From an uncultured Eubacteriales bacterium (lineage in GTDB: Bacteria > Bacillota > Clostridia > Oscillospirales > Oscillospiraceae), in contig USQL01000084.1 in NCBI GenBank assembly GCA_900556935.1, positions 1 to 9,040 on the forward strand: 9,040 nt of DNA, in the 5' to 3' direction. Positions 1 through 5,642 of the stretch are shown in pieces; positions within the stretch are counted from its first letter, which is position 1, and each line of letters opens with the position of its first letter. Under the pieces are notes generated by a model that saw only the letters and a program-made list of their open reading frames with translations, was not told the DNA's origin and did not search any database. The position numbers were made by a program, and so were the translations under genes.

Positions 1-6
1 GGTCCC

Positions 7-53
7 CCTTCCCCGGTGGGGAAGGTTATAGGCTTTTGTCTGGGGGTATACGT
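7..53 (-). repeat. Dispersed hairpin repeat, family A, left copy (cut by window edge)
   Basis: An 8-bp perfect stem (CCTTCCCC at 7-14, GGGGAAGG at 18-25, loop GGT) is followed by a conserved tail running to about 53. Read on the minus strand, the tail (ACGTATACCCCC, then GAC and AAGCCTA blocks) and hairpin match the copy at 8962-9010. The flanking bases 1-6 also resemble the sequence beyond the right copy, so the repeat probably continues outside the window. Such CTTCCCC/GGGGAAG hairpin repeats are common between genes in gut Clostridia. No protein is encoded. Confidence 0.75.
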
Positions 54-63
54 TCAACTATCA

Positions 64-107
64 TGCTCAATTCGGACAGCTTTCGGGCGGCTGGTAGCCG
101 CCCCTAC
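64..107 (+). repeat. Half copy of the GGGCGGCT/AGCCGCCC repeat, family B
   Basis: Bases 84-107 form a perfect 8-bp hairpin (GGGCGGCT at 85-92, AGCCGCCC at 96-103, loop GGT). These 24 bases are the exact reverse complement of 2262-2285. The stretch before it (64-83: GCTCA, TTCG, GCTTTCGGG blocks) resembles the inner part of the full element at 2317-2337. This is therefore the right half of the same element, lacking its left terminal repeat. It abuts the family A repeat. Confidence 0.75.
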
Positions 108-165
108 AGAATCTTGCCGGAATTTGTTCAAAGAATTCTAACTCATGCAATTGTCCTGCAAAGCG

Positions 166-194
166 TTGCGTTTTTGCCCGGGGTTTGGTAAGAT
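166..194 (+). promoter_or_regulatory. Promoter of the DUF218/YdcF gene (extended -10)
   Basis: The -35 box is TTGCGT (166-171), the spacer is 17 bp, and the -10 box is TAAGAT (189-194). A TGG immediately precedes the -10 box, giving an extended -10. Predicted transcription starts near 201, leaving a leader of about 19 nt that holds the ribosome binding site at 204-211. Confidence 0.65.
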
Positions 195-219
195 AGAAAA
201 AACGAAAGGAGACAATTCC

Positions 220-870
220 ATGGACGCTTTTTCCTATGCCCAGGTGCTCTGGGATTATCTTTGCCTGCATCAAACGCCCGAAAAGGCGGACTGCATTGTG
301 GGCTTTGGCTGCTACAATGAGGATATCCCCCGCAGGTGCGCCCAGCTGTACCGGGATGGCTTCGCCCCCTATGTGCTCTTTACCGGGGGGCTGGGCCGGA
401 ATACGGCGGAGATGTGGACGGAAAGCGAGGCGGAGCGCTTCGGTGCCATCGCCCTGGGGGAGGGCGTGCCGGAGAGTGCCCTGCTTTTGGAGCCGAGGTC
501 TACCAACACGGCGGAGAACATTTCCTTTACCAGGCAGCTGCTGGAGGAGCGGCAAATCCCCGTTTCCTCCGTCCTGGGAGTCCATAAGCCCTATATGGAG
601 CGGAGAATCTACGCCGCCTGGAAAAACTACTGGCCCCGGATGCCCTTTTCCGTCACGTCCTACCCGCAGACCATGGCAGGCTATCTGGAGGCCAACGCCG
701 CCCGGGGCCGCAGCAAAACGGCCACCGTCGAAATGCTGGTGGGCGACTTCCAGCGGATAGACCTGTACGCGAAAAAGGGCTACCAGATTCCACAGGAGAT
801 TCCCCAAAGCACCTGGGATGCCTTCGAGGCCCTGGTGTCTATGGGCTATACAGGGCAGCTGGCCAAATAA
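220..870 (+). CDS. YdcF-family (DUF218) protein
   Basis: This 216-residue protein belongs to the DUF218/YdcF-SanA-ElyC family. Members have a Rossmann-like fold; E. coli YdcF binds S-adenosylmethionine, while SanA/ElyC act in envelope maintenance. Visible hallmarks are a hydrophobic strand then GFG (residues 25-30), the glycine-rich strand ending LFTGG (53-57), the acidic S-E-A-E helix (69-72), and the E-x-x-S-T-N-T-x-E-N motif (91-100) typical of the family. There is no signal peptide or transmembrane segment, so it should be cytoplasmic, as YdcF is. The start at 220 is chosen because GAAAGGAG (204-211) lies 8 nt upstream and the promoter lies at 166-194; an upstream in-frame ATG at 145 would precede the promoter and is rejected. 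The gene stands alone and converges on alaA. Its substrate is not known. Confidence 0.88.
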   Translation: MDAFSYAQVLWDYLCLHQTPEKADCIVGFGCYNEDIPRRCAQLYRDGFAPYVLFTGGLGRNTAEMWTESEAERFGAIALGEGVPESALLLEPRSTNTAENISFTRQLLEERQIPVSSVLGVHKPYMERRIYAAWKNYWPRMPFSVTSYPQTMAGYLEANAARGRSKTATVEMLVGDFQRIDLYAKKGYQIPQEIPQSTWDAFEALVSMGYTGQLAK

Positions 871-925
871 AAAGAAACAGCCTCCGGATGCCGGACAAAA
901 CCGGAATCCGGGGGCTGTGTTTCTT
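871..925. terminator. Bidirectional intrinsic terminator between DUF218 gene and alaA
   Basis: A long imperfect stem pairs 872-889 (AAGAAACAGCC, CCGGAT) with 905-924 (ATCCGG, GGCTG, TTTCTT). A-runs on the left and T-runs on the right give a U-tract in both directions. It begins right after the DUF218 stop (868-870) and ends 18 bases before the alaA stop, so it can serve both converging genes. Confidence 0.8.
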
Positions 926-942
926 GGCAAAACGCCGCAGCG

Positions 943-2151
943 TTATCTTCTGTGCGCGTCCAGGAATTCCGCCAGGTCCTCCATGGCGCGGGTAATCCGC
1001 TCCGGCTCGGGGAGCATGACGATGCGGAAGCGCAGGTCCTCAAACCAGTCGAAGCCGTGGCCGGGGATGACCAGAATGTGCTTTTCGTGGAGGAACCTCA
1101 TGGCGAAATCCTCGTCGCTTGCAAAGTCGAACACATCCTTTTCAAGCCCCGGGAACAGGTAAAAGGCGGCCTTGTTGGGAATCTGGGTCACGCCGGGGAT
1201 TTTTCGCAGACCCTCCACCGTCGCCCGGCTCTGCTCGTACAGCCGCCCGCCGGGGGCCATCATGGCCCGGGTGCTCTGTCGGTCGGACAGGGCCGCGGGG
1301 ATGACCAGCTGGGTCAGGGTGTTTCCGCACAGACGCATGGAGGCCAGGGCGGTCACGCCCTGCTCTACCTCGGACAGCTCCTCCTTGGGGCCGGAGAAGA
1401 CCATCCAGCCGCAGCGGAAGCCGCAGATGATGTGGGACTTGGAAAGCCCGTTAAAGGTGACACAGGGCAGGTCCGGGGCCAGGGCGGCCATGGAGTAGTT
1501 GGGGATGCCGTCCATTACCAGCCGATCGTAGATTTCGTCCGCCAGCAGCAGCAGATGGTGCTCCCGGGCAAGCTGGGCGATGGACAGCAGGGTTTCCTTG
1601 CTGTAAACCGCGCCGGTGGGATTGTTGGGGTTGATGACGAGAATGGCCTTGGTATGGGAGGAAATCTTGCCGGCCATATCGTTCAGGTCCGGATTCCAGT
1701 CGTTTTTCGGGTCACAGCGGTAGTAGACGGGTCTGCCGCCCCCAAGATAGGTGTTGTTGCTCCACAGGGAGTAGCAGGGGGAGGGCACCAGTACCTCGTC
1801 GTCGGTGCCCACCAGGGCGGTCATGAGCATGGACACGGCCTCGCTGACACCGTTGCAGATATAGATATCGTCCAGGGTGATGTTTTGCACACCGCAGCTT
1901 TTGTGGTAGGTGAGAATCGCTTCACGGGCATCCGCCATTCCCCGCACGTCGCAGTAGGGGACGGCCCTGTCCACATTTTCTACCAGGGCAGTGCGCACAC
2001 TGTCCGGCAGGTGAAAGCCAAAATTGCCGGGGTTTCCCGTATTCAGCTTGAGCACCGGGGTTCCGGCAGCCTGCATCCGCAGCGCCTCCACATACAGGGG
2101 GCCCCGGATGTCCGAATGCACATGGGTCAGGCGATCCGATTTCGCAATCAT
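943..2151 (-). CDS. alaA: Alanine/glutamate-pyruvate-type aminotransferase, AlaA family
   Basis: This is a 402-residue PLP-dependent fold type I, class I aminotransferase. It resembles E. coli AlaA (YfbQ), which transfers the amino group from glutamate to pyruvate to give alanine. Shared landmarks in order are SDIRGP (13-18), GNPGNFGF (39-46), DDIYICNGVSE (94-104), NPNNPTGAVYSKE (174-186), ADEIYD (204-209; Asp205 should contact the PLP nitrogen), FNGLSK (233-238; Lys238 is the Schiff-base lysine), GFRCGWM (244-250), ASMRLC (270-275), PGGRLYEQ (300-307) and the substrate carboxylate arginine in FRIVMLP (Arg376). Length fits the family and all catalytic residues are present. The start at 2151 follows GGAGGAGAAAGG (2163-2174) and lies within a transcript from the promoter at 2204-2233; an upstream ATG at 2202 is too close to the -10 box to be transcribed. 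It is cytoplasmic and monocistronic. Exact amino-acid specificity is inferred by similarity. Confidence 0.92.
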   Translation of the reverse strand: MIAKSDRLTHVHSDIRGPLYVEALRMQAAGTPVLKLNTGNPGNFGFHLPDSVRTALVENVDRAVPYCDVRGMADAREAILTYHKSCGVQNITLDDIYICNGVSEAVSMLMTALVGTDDEVLVPSPCYSLWSNNTYLGGGRPVYYRCDPKNDWNPDLNDMAGKISSHTKAILVINPNNPTGAVYSKETLLSIAQLAREHHLLLLADEIYDRLVMDGIPNYSMAALAPDLPCVTFNGLSKSHIICGFRCGWMVFSGPKEELSEVEQGVTALASMRLCGNTLTQLVIPAALSDRQSTRAMMAPGGRLYEQSRATVEGLRKIPGVTQIPNKAAFYLFPGLEKDVFDFASDEDFAMRFLHEKHILVIPGHGFDWFEDLRFRIVMLPEPERITRAMEDLAEFLDAHRR

Positions 2152-2203
2152 CTTCTTACAATCCTTTCTCCTCCGCCCGGGGCGGAATATAAAAACTCCC
2201 ACC

Positions 2204-2233
2204 GTTATACCATAAATAGGGGCAAAAATGCAA
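2204..2233 (-). promoter_or_regulatory. Promoter of alaA (extended -10)
   Basis: Read on the minus strand, TTGCAT (2228-2233) and TATAAC (2204-2209) are separated by 18 bp, with TGG directly before the -10 box. The leader of roughly 45 nt contains a small GC hairpin (TCCGCC/GGCGGA, 2172-2186) that abuts the Shine-Dalgarno sequence and might tune translation; that last point is speculation. Confidence 0.6.
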
Positions 2234-2261
2234 TCCTAAATTCATTTTTCTCACGACAACG

Positions 2262-2361
2262 GTAGGGGCGGCTACCAGCCGCCCGCTAGCCGACGGAAGT
2301 GAGTACGATGCACGAACCGCTCACTTTCGATACGCTTCGGGCGGCTAATAGCCGCCCCTAC
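2262..2361. repeat. 100-bp MITE-like element with 24-bp terminal inverted repeats, family B
   Basis: The left end (2262-2285) and right end (2338-2361) are inverted copies matching at 22 of 24 positions; each end is itself a GGGCGGCT-type hairpin. Inside lies a second nested inverted repeat, AAGTGAG (2297-2303) against CTCACTT (2320-2326). No protein is encoded. No target-site duplication is evident at the borders. It fills most of the gap between DUF3786 and alaA, starting 20 bases past the DUF3786 stop, so its RNA form could act as a 3' structure on that transcript. A half copy sits at 64-107. Confidence 0.8.
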
Positions 2362-2381
2362 GGAATGTTTTTGAACTTTAT

Positions 2382-3002
2382 TCATGCAATTGCGGTGCAT
2401 TTCTCCTGTATTCTGGCCCGCAGACATCCGATACAGTAATACATGGTCTCGTAGCGGATGTATTGCAGGGCGTTGGCATCCCACAGAATGCGGATGCTGG
2501 GGGCAAACTCCTCGTCCGCAAACCAGAAGTGCAGGCATAACTCCAGGCTGTCAAACACCGGCAGCACAAAGGCCATGTCCGCCCCTTTTGTTTCCCGCCC
2601 GCCCAGGGCCAGCAGCCGGGCCCGGAACGCGTCCGGGACCCTCTGGGCAAAATCCGCCAGGGGGTCCCGGCTTTCGGTGAGGGTCTGGTGGAATTGCAGA
2701 CCGAAGGAGGCCATGCTCTGGAAAACATGGCTGGGATGCCGGGTATCTTTGCTGTCGCAGAGCAAATCGAAAATGCTCAGCACCTCGTCAAAGCTGTTTC
2801 CGTCCACCCAAGCGCCGTTCTTTCGCCGCTCCAGATTCCCGGTGAGCCGCTCAATCCGATAGGGCGCGCCCAGGAAGGAAGTGTAGAGATAGGCATCGTC
2901 AAAGGAAAGAGCAAGCTTTTGAATCAGCGCCGGCTGGTCATAGGAGAGAAATATCTTTTTCGCGTTCTCAGCGGCGATGGCATAGTTATCTCTGTGGCTC
3001 AT
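2382..3002 (-). CDS. DUF3786 domain protein
   Basis: This 206-residue soluble protein resembles the DUF3786 family of anaerobic bacteria and archaea, whose function is unknown. The recognisable part is the C-terminal block with FWFADEEF (159-166), ILWDANALQYIRYETMYY (172-189) and a following helix. The middle contains an LFDLL-like helix (FDLL, 78-81) and GLQFHQTL (101-108). Several cysteines (C82, C156, C190, C193, C202) could bind a metal or cluster, but they do not form a standard motif. There is no signal peptide or membrane segment. AGGAGG (3010-3015) lies 7 nt before the ATG, which fixes the start. It is divergent from the Rpn gene and followed by the 100-bp repeat. Family assignment is from remembered motifs; function is not inferred. 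Confidence 0.75.
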   Translation of the reverse strand: MSHRDNYAIAAENAKKIFLSYDQPALIQKLALSFDDAYLYTSFLGAPYRIERLTGNLERRKNGAWVDGNSFDEVLSIFDLLCDSKDTRHPSHVFQSMASFGLQFHQTLTESRDPLADFAQRVPDAFRARLLALGGRETKGADMAFVLPVFDSLELCLHFWFADEEFAPSIRILWDANALQYIRYETMYYCIGCLRARIQEKCTAIA

Positions 3003-3029
3003 AGAAACGCCTCCTGACTGCTTTTCTTT

Positions 3030-3035
3030 ATTCTA
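3030..3035 (-). promoter_or_regulatory. Likely -10 box for the DUF3786 gene
   Basis: On the minus strand, TAGAAT (3030-3035) is preceded by TGT, making an extended -10. No good -35 hexamer lies 16-18 bp upstream. A short dyad TTTCC-G-GGAAA lies at 3043-3053, just upstream of the -10 box, and might be a regulator site; the evidence is weak. Confidence 0.4.
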
Positions 3036-3089
3036 ACACAATTTTCCGGGAAAGAAAATGAATTTTTTGATACGAAAAACCACAATATC

Positions 3090-3118
3090 TTGCAATTGAA
3101 AATAGGGTATGGTAAAAT
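3090..3118 (+). promoter_or_regulatory. Promoter of the Rpn nuclease gene (extended -10)
   Basis: TTGCAA (3090-3095), a 17-bp spacer and TAAAAT (3113-3118), with TATGG directly before the -10 box. This matches the extended -10 consensus closely. Predicted start is near 3125, giving a leader of about 47 nt to the TTG start. Confidence 0.7.
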
Positions 3119-3154
3119 AAAAACGAAAAGAACATCGGCTTTTAAAATTGCCGC

Positions 3155-3161
3155 AAAGGAG
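3155..3161 (+). promoter_or_regulatory. Ribosome binding site deciding the TTG start of the Rpn gene
   Basis: AAAGGAG lies 10 nt before the TTG at 3172. It overlaps the upstream reading frame and so excludes the in-frame TTG at 3148 as the main start. Confidence 0.6.
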
Positions 3162-3171
3162 CGTGGGACCG

Positions 3172-4020
3172 TTGGCGCAGAAGGATATCACAGAAAAAAT
3201 ATTGGAAGCATATAATGATGTGTTTGCGGATATTGTAAACGTCCTCCTGTTTGACGGCAGGGAGGTTCTGAAAGCGGAGGAGCTGGTGGACCAGGCACCT
3301 CGGGCGGCCTACAAGGCAGACGGAAAGGTGCGGGAAATCGAGCGGGATGTCGCCAAGCGCTGGTCAAGGCAGAGCATCCGAATTGCCTGTGTGGGTATGG
3401 AGAACCAGACAAGGCCCGATCCGGATATGCCCCTGCGGGTTATCGGCTACGACGGCGCGGAGTACAGGGCACAGCTAAACGGCAGCGACCGATATCCGGT
3501 GGTTACACTGGTGCTGTACTTTGGACACAAAAAGCACTGGGATAAGCCGACGAATCTGTTGGGCTGCCTGAATGTGCCGGAGGAATTCAAGCCGTTTGTC
3601 AGGGATTACGCCATCAACCTGTTTGAGATTGCATACCTTCCGGAAGAAAAGGTTAAAATGTTCAAAAGTGATTTCGGAATTGTTGCGGATTATTTTGTAC
3701 AGAAACAAAGAGATGGCGATTATAAGCCAGAGAAAAAAGAAATGCGGCACGTCCAGGAGGTGCTGCAGCTGCTCAGTGTTATGACAGGTGACCGAAGGTT
3801 TGAGGAAGCCTGTTCAGGCGGTCAGGAAGGAGGACCGAAGAATATGTGTGAAGTATTGGAAAAGGTGGAAAAGAAAGGCTTGACCGAGGGTGAAATGCTG
3901 AAGGCCAAAGAGGTTGCCAGAAACCTGAAGGAGCTGGGCATGGCGGAGGACGTGATTGCGAAGGCGGTCAATATGCCCATAGAGCTTGTCCGGCAGTGGC
4001 TGGATGAGGGAAACGGCTGA
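3172..4020 (+). CDS. Rpn family recombination-promoting nuclease / PD-(D/E)XK putative transposase
   Basis: This 282-residue protein resembles the Rpn (YhgA-like) PD-(D/E)XK nuclease family. E. coli RpnA is a DNA endonuclease that promotes RecA-independent recombination. The core runs from about residue 5 to 200. Asp59 in IERDVAK and the Glu77-x-Gln79 pair in GMENQT fit the family's variant D...ExQ active site, followed by MPLRVIGYDGAEYRAQL (86-102) and PVVTLVLYFG (109-118). The C-terminal part (about 230-278) is helical and ends in a helix-turn-helix-like segment (AEDVIAKAV...ELVRQWL). The start is TTG at 3172: AAAGGAG (3155-3161) is 10 nt upstream, and the resulting N-terminus (AQKDITEK) matches my memory of relatives. 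The in-frame GTG at 3163 is only 1 nt from that site, and TTG at 3148 lies before it. Parts are AT-rich (18 G+C in 60 bases at 3181-3240), unlike neighbours, suggesting acquisition. The active site appears intact. Confidence 0.82.
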   Translation: MAQKDITEKILEAYNDVFADIVNVLLFDGREVLKAEELVDQAPRAAYKADGKVREIERDVAKRWSRQSIRIACVGMENQTRPDPDMPLRVIGYDGAEYRAQLNGSDRYPVVTLVLYFGHKKHWDKPTNLLGCLNVPEEFKPFVRDYAINLFEIAYLPEEKVKMFKSDFGIVADYFVQKQRDGDYKPEKKEMRHVQEVLQLLSVMTGDRRFEEACSGGQEGGPKNMCEVLEKVEKKGLTEGEMLKAKEVARNLKELGMAEDVIAKAVNMPIELVRQWLDEGNG

Positions 4021-4046
4021 AGGACTTCCCCTGCCAAAAGAAACCT

Positions 4047-4075
4047 TTGACAGATAGACGTGCAGAGGTTATAAT
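4047..4075 (+). promoter_or_regulatory. Full-consensus sigma-A promoter of the metal-binding operon
   Basis: TTGACA (4047-4052), exactly 17 bp, then TATAAT (4070-4075): both hexamers match consensus at all six positions. Transcription should start near 4082, leaving a leader of about 27 nt. No operator palindrome is visible at the promoter. Confidence 0.85.
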
Positions 4076-4108
4076 AGATAAAAATTTACAGATAGGAGGG
4101 TCCTTATT

Positions 4109-4459
4109 ATGCATTTGGATCACGATCATATCGGTGCCCACAGCCATGAGCATACCCATGCCGACGGCACCACCCATACCCACGAGCACGCGCATCCCCA
4201 TGAGCACACCCACGAGTGCGCCCACGCCTGCGACGGCTGTGCCGCGCCCTGTGAGCACACCCCCATGGAGGAGCTGACCGCCCTGATGAAATACATGGTG
4301 GGCCACAACACCGCCCATGCCAAGGAGCTGGCGGACCTGGCAAAAAAGCTGGACGAGGCCGGCAACCACACCGCCTACGAGCAGGTGATGGCCGCGGTTT
4401 CTGACTTTGAAAAGGGCAACATGCGCCTGAGCGTGGTGCTCAGCAGCCTGGCGGAGTAA
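4109..4459 (+). CDS. His/Cys-rich metal-binding protein
   Basis: This 116-residue protein has two parts. Residues 1-50 hold 16 histidines, many in alternating H-x-H runs (e.g. HTHEHAHPHEHTHE, 23-36), and four cysteines spaced C37-x3-C41-x2-C44-x3-C48. The remainder (about 53-116) is predicted to be two or three amphipathic helices without cysteine. His-rich tails of this kind bind Ni, Co or Zn in proteins such as HypB and metal chaperones; some relatives are labelled cobalt transporter in databases, but no membrane segment is present here, so that label would be wrong. AGGAGGG (4094-4100) is 8 nt before the ATG. CooT follows 15 nt downstream in the same operon, which points to nickel handling or storage. 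The metal itself is inferred. Confidence 0.8.
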   Translation: MHLDHDHIGAHSHEHTHADGTTHTHEHAHPHEHTHECAHACDGCAAPCEHTPMEELTALMKYMVGHNTAHAKELADLAKKLDEAGNHTAYEQVMAAVSDFEKGNMRLSVVLSSLAE

Positions 4460-4474
4460 AGAGGAGGAATTCCT

Positions 4475-4672
4475 ATGTGCCTTTCTACCGTTTATCGCAA
4501 TACGGTGGCCCCGGAAGAGGTCATCATGCGCAACGTTATGACCATTGAGCAGAAGGATGGCACCATCGTCCTGACCGACCTGATGGAGCGTCAGGTGGCT
4601 GTGGAGGGAACGCTGGAAAAGGCCAACCTGGTAGACGGCTACGTGGTCATCAAGGAAGCGAAAACGGCGTAA
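4475..4672 (+). CDS. cooT: CooT family nickel-binding protein
   Basis: This 65-residue protein matches the CooT family. In Rhodospirillum rubrum, CooT helps deliver nickel to carbon monoxide dehydrogenase, and its dimer binds Ni(II) using the N-terminal Cys2. The family N-terminus MCLSTVY is intact with Cys2 present, followed by the small beta-barrel pattern VIMRNVMTIEQKDG (16-29), IVLTDLM (31-37), VEGTLEKANLVDGYVVI (43-59). GAGGAGGA (4461-4468) precedes the ATG at a good distance. It is the second gene of an operon with the His-rich protein and is followed by a strong terminator. No CO dehydrogenase, hydrogenase or urease gene is in the window, so the nickel client is unknown; CooT relatives also occur in organisms without a CO dehydrogenase. 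Confidence 0.88.
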   Translation: MCLSTVYRNTVAPEEVIMRNVMTIEQKDGTIVLTDLMERQVAVEGTLEKANLVDGYVVIKEAKTA

Positions 4673-4678
4673 AAGCCA

Positions 4679-4714
4679 CGGACCTGTCCAAACCGGGCAG
4701 GTCCGCTGTTTTTT
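4679..4714 (+). terminator. Intrinsic terminator of the His-rich/CooT operon
   Basis: An 11-bp stem (CGGACCTGTCC at 4679-4689 with GGGCAGGTCCG at 4695-4705, one G-T pair) and a 5-base loop are followed by CTG and six Ts (4709-4714). It begins 6 bases after the cooT stop. Confidence 0.92.
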
Positions 4715-4739
4715 AACAATAAATTAAACATCCGCCCCA

Positions 4740-4768
4740 TTGCATCCAGGAAAAAACTATGCTACAAT
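4740..4768 (+). promoter_or_regulatory. Promoter of the export protein-HIT operon (extended -10)
   Basis: TTGCAT (4740-4745), a 17-bp spacer and TACAAT (4763-4768), with TGC directly before the -10 box. The leader is about 34 nt. Confidence 0.7.
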
Positions 4769-4808
4769 ACCCGTGTATTCTTTCGAAACCTGATTTTGTG
4801 GTGATGTA

Positions 4809-5285
4809 ATGTTTGGTAAATATCTCAGTGTGTTTTTCGTATCCATGGTGCCGCTCATTGAGCTGCGGGCGGCGGTGCCAATTGCCATCGGCATGGGCCT
4901 GGACACCATGACCTCCATTGCCGTGTGTGCCGTGGGGAATATGGTGCCCGTGCCGATTATCTACCTGTTTGCCCGGAAATTCCTGCTCTGGGGGCTGGAC
5001 AAGCCCTATATCGGCGGCATCTGCCGCTTCTTCCACGACAAGGGGGAGCGGGCCGGGCGGAAGCTGGCCAAGGGCCGCTTCGGCCGGTTTGGCATGGTGG
5101 TGGCCCTGACGGCCTTTGTGGGCATTCCCATCCCCGGCACCGGTGCCTGGACCGGCACCCTGGGGGCAAGCTTTCTGGACCTGGGGCTTAAAAGGACCGT
5201 GGCTTCCGTCAGCACCGGTGTGCTGATTGCCGCGGTGATTATGGCCACGGTGAGCAAAGTGGGCGTACATGTATTCGGACTGTAA
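4809..5285 (+). CDS. Small multidrug export family membrane protein (COG2426)
   Basis: This 158-residue integral membrane protein matches the family named small multi-drug export protein (Pfam Sm_multidrug_ex); transport substrates of most members are untested. The N-terminus carries the family signature PLIELRAAVPIAIGMG (15-30). Hydrophobic segments lie at about 5-29, 35-58, 95-118 and 132-156. A basic loop (71-93, FFHDKGERAGRKLAKGR) lies between the second and third, and the re-entrant-like GIPIPGTGAWTG (105-116) is well conserved. There is no ordinary Shine-Dalgarno; instead GGTGAT (4800-4805) pairs with the extended 3' end of 16S rRNA, 3 nt before the ATG. It is followed after 15 nt by the HIT gene, in one operon. 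The name should be read as a family label, not as proof of drug export. Confidence 0.85.
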   Translation: MFGKYLSVFFVSMVPLIELRAAVPIAIGMGLDTMTSIAVCAVGNMVPVPIIYLFARKFLLWGLDKPYIGGICRFFHDKGERAGRKLAKGRFGRFGMVVALTAFVGIPIPGTGAWTGTLGASFLDLGLKRTVASVSTGVLIAAVIMATVSKVGVHVFGL

Positions 5286-5300
5286 TTTGGAGGTAACCCT

Positions 5301-5642
5301 ATGAATGACTGCCTGTTCTGCCGGATTATTGCCGGCGAAATTCCTTCCACCAAGGTCTACGAGGACGAGACCGTCTTTGCCTTCCGGGACATCAATCCCC
5401 AGGCACCGACCCATATTCTGGTGATTCCCAAGACCCATATCTCCGGCTGCAACGGGGTGAATGCCGATAACAGCGGCGTTATTGCCCATATTTTTGAGGT
5501 CATCCCGGAAATTGCCAGGGCCGAGGGCCTGAATGGCGGCTACCGGGTGGTGTCCAACTGCGGGCCGGACGCGGGGCAGACCGTGCCGCACCTGCACTTC
5601 CACATTCTGGGCGGCAAGACCCTGGCCCTGGATATGGCTTGA
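5301..5642 (+). CDS. HIT family (HinT-like) purine nucleotide hydrolase
   Basis: This 113-residue protein is a HinT/PKCI-type histidine triad hydrolase; such enzymes cleave nucleoside phosphoramidates and related AMP conjugates. The triad PHLHFHILGG is at 96-105, with His97, His99 and His101, the last of which carries the nucleotide during catalysis. CLFCRIIAGEIPS (4-16) is the typical N-terminus; Cys4 and Cys7 probably bind zinc, as in many HIT proteins. Other family marks are FRDINPQAPTHILVIPK (28-44) and GYRVVSNCGPDAGQTV (80-95). Length is normal and the active site is complete. GGAGG (5288-5292) lies 8 nt upstream of the ATG. It is the second gene of the operon with the membrane protein. 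There is no terminator directly after it; the -35 box of the thiT promoter overlaps its stop codon. Confidence 0.93.
   Translation: MNDCLFCRIIAGEIPSTKVYEDETVFAFRDINPQAPTHILVIPKTHISGCNGVNADNSGVIAHIFEVIPEIARAEGLNGGYRVVSNCGPDAGQTVPHLHFHILGGKTLALDMA

Noticed and set aside
1..110. Possible CRISPR or tandem array in the repeat-rich ends
   Set aside because: Repeats are single, divergent hairpin units of different families, without regular spacers or cas genes.
952..2265. Long 437-codon open frame on the + strand opposite alaA
   Set aside because: It is antisense to a clear aminotransferase, its product is low-complexity (G, Q, H, V rich) with no motif, and it has no ribosome binding site.
2262..2361. 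Site-specific attachment site or integron recombination site
   Set aside because: No integrase, cassette structure or core site is present; terminal inverted repeats fit a MITE-like element better.
2272..2538. Small open frames around the family B repeat
   Set aside because: They arise from the palindromic repeat and the opposite frame of DUF3786, with no start signals.
4109..4258. His codon run read as a DNA tandem repeat
   Set aside because: CAC/CAT codon alternation explains the periodicity; it is coding sequence, not an independent repeat.
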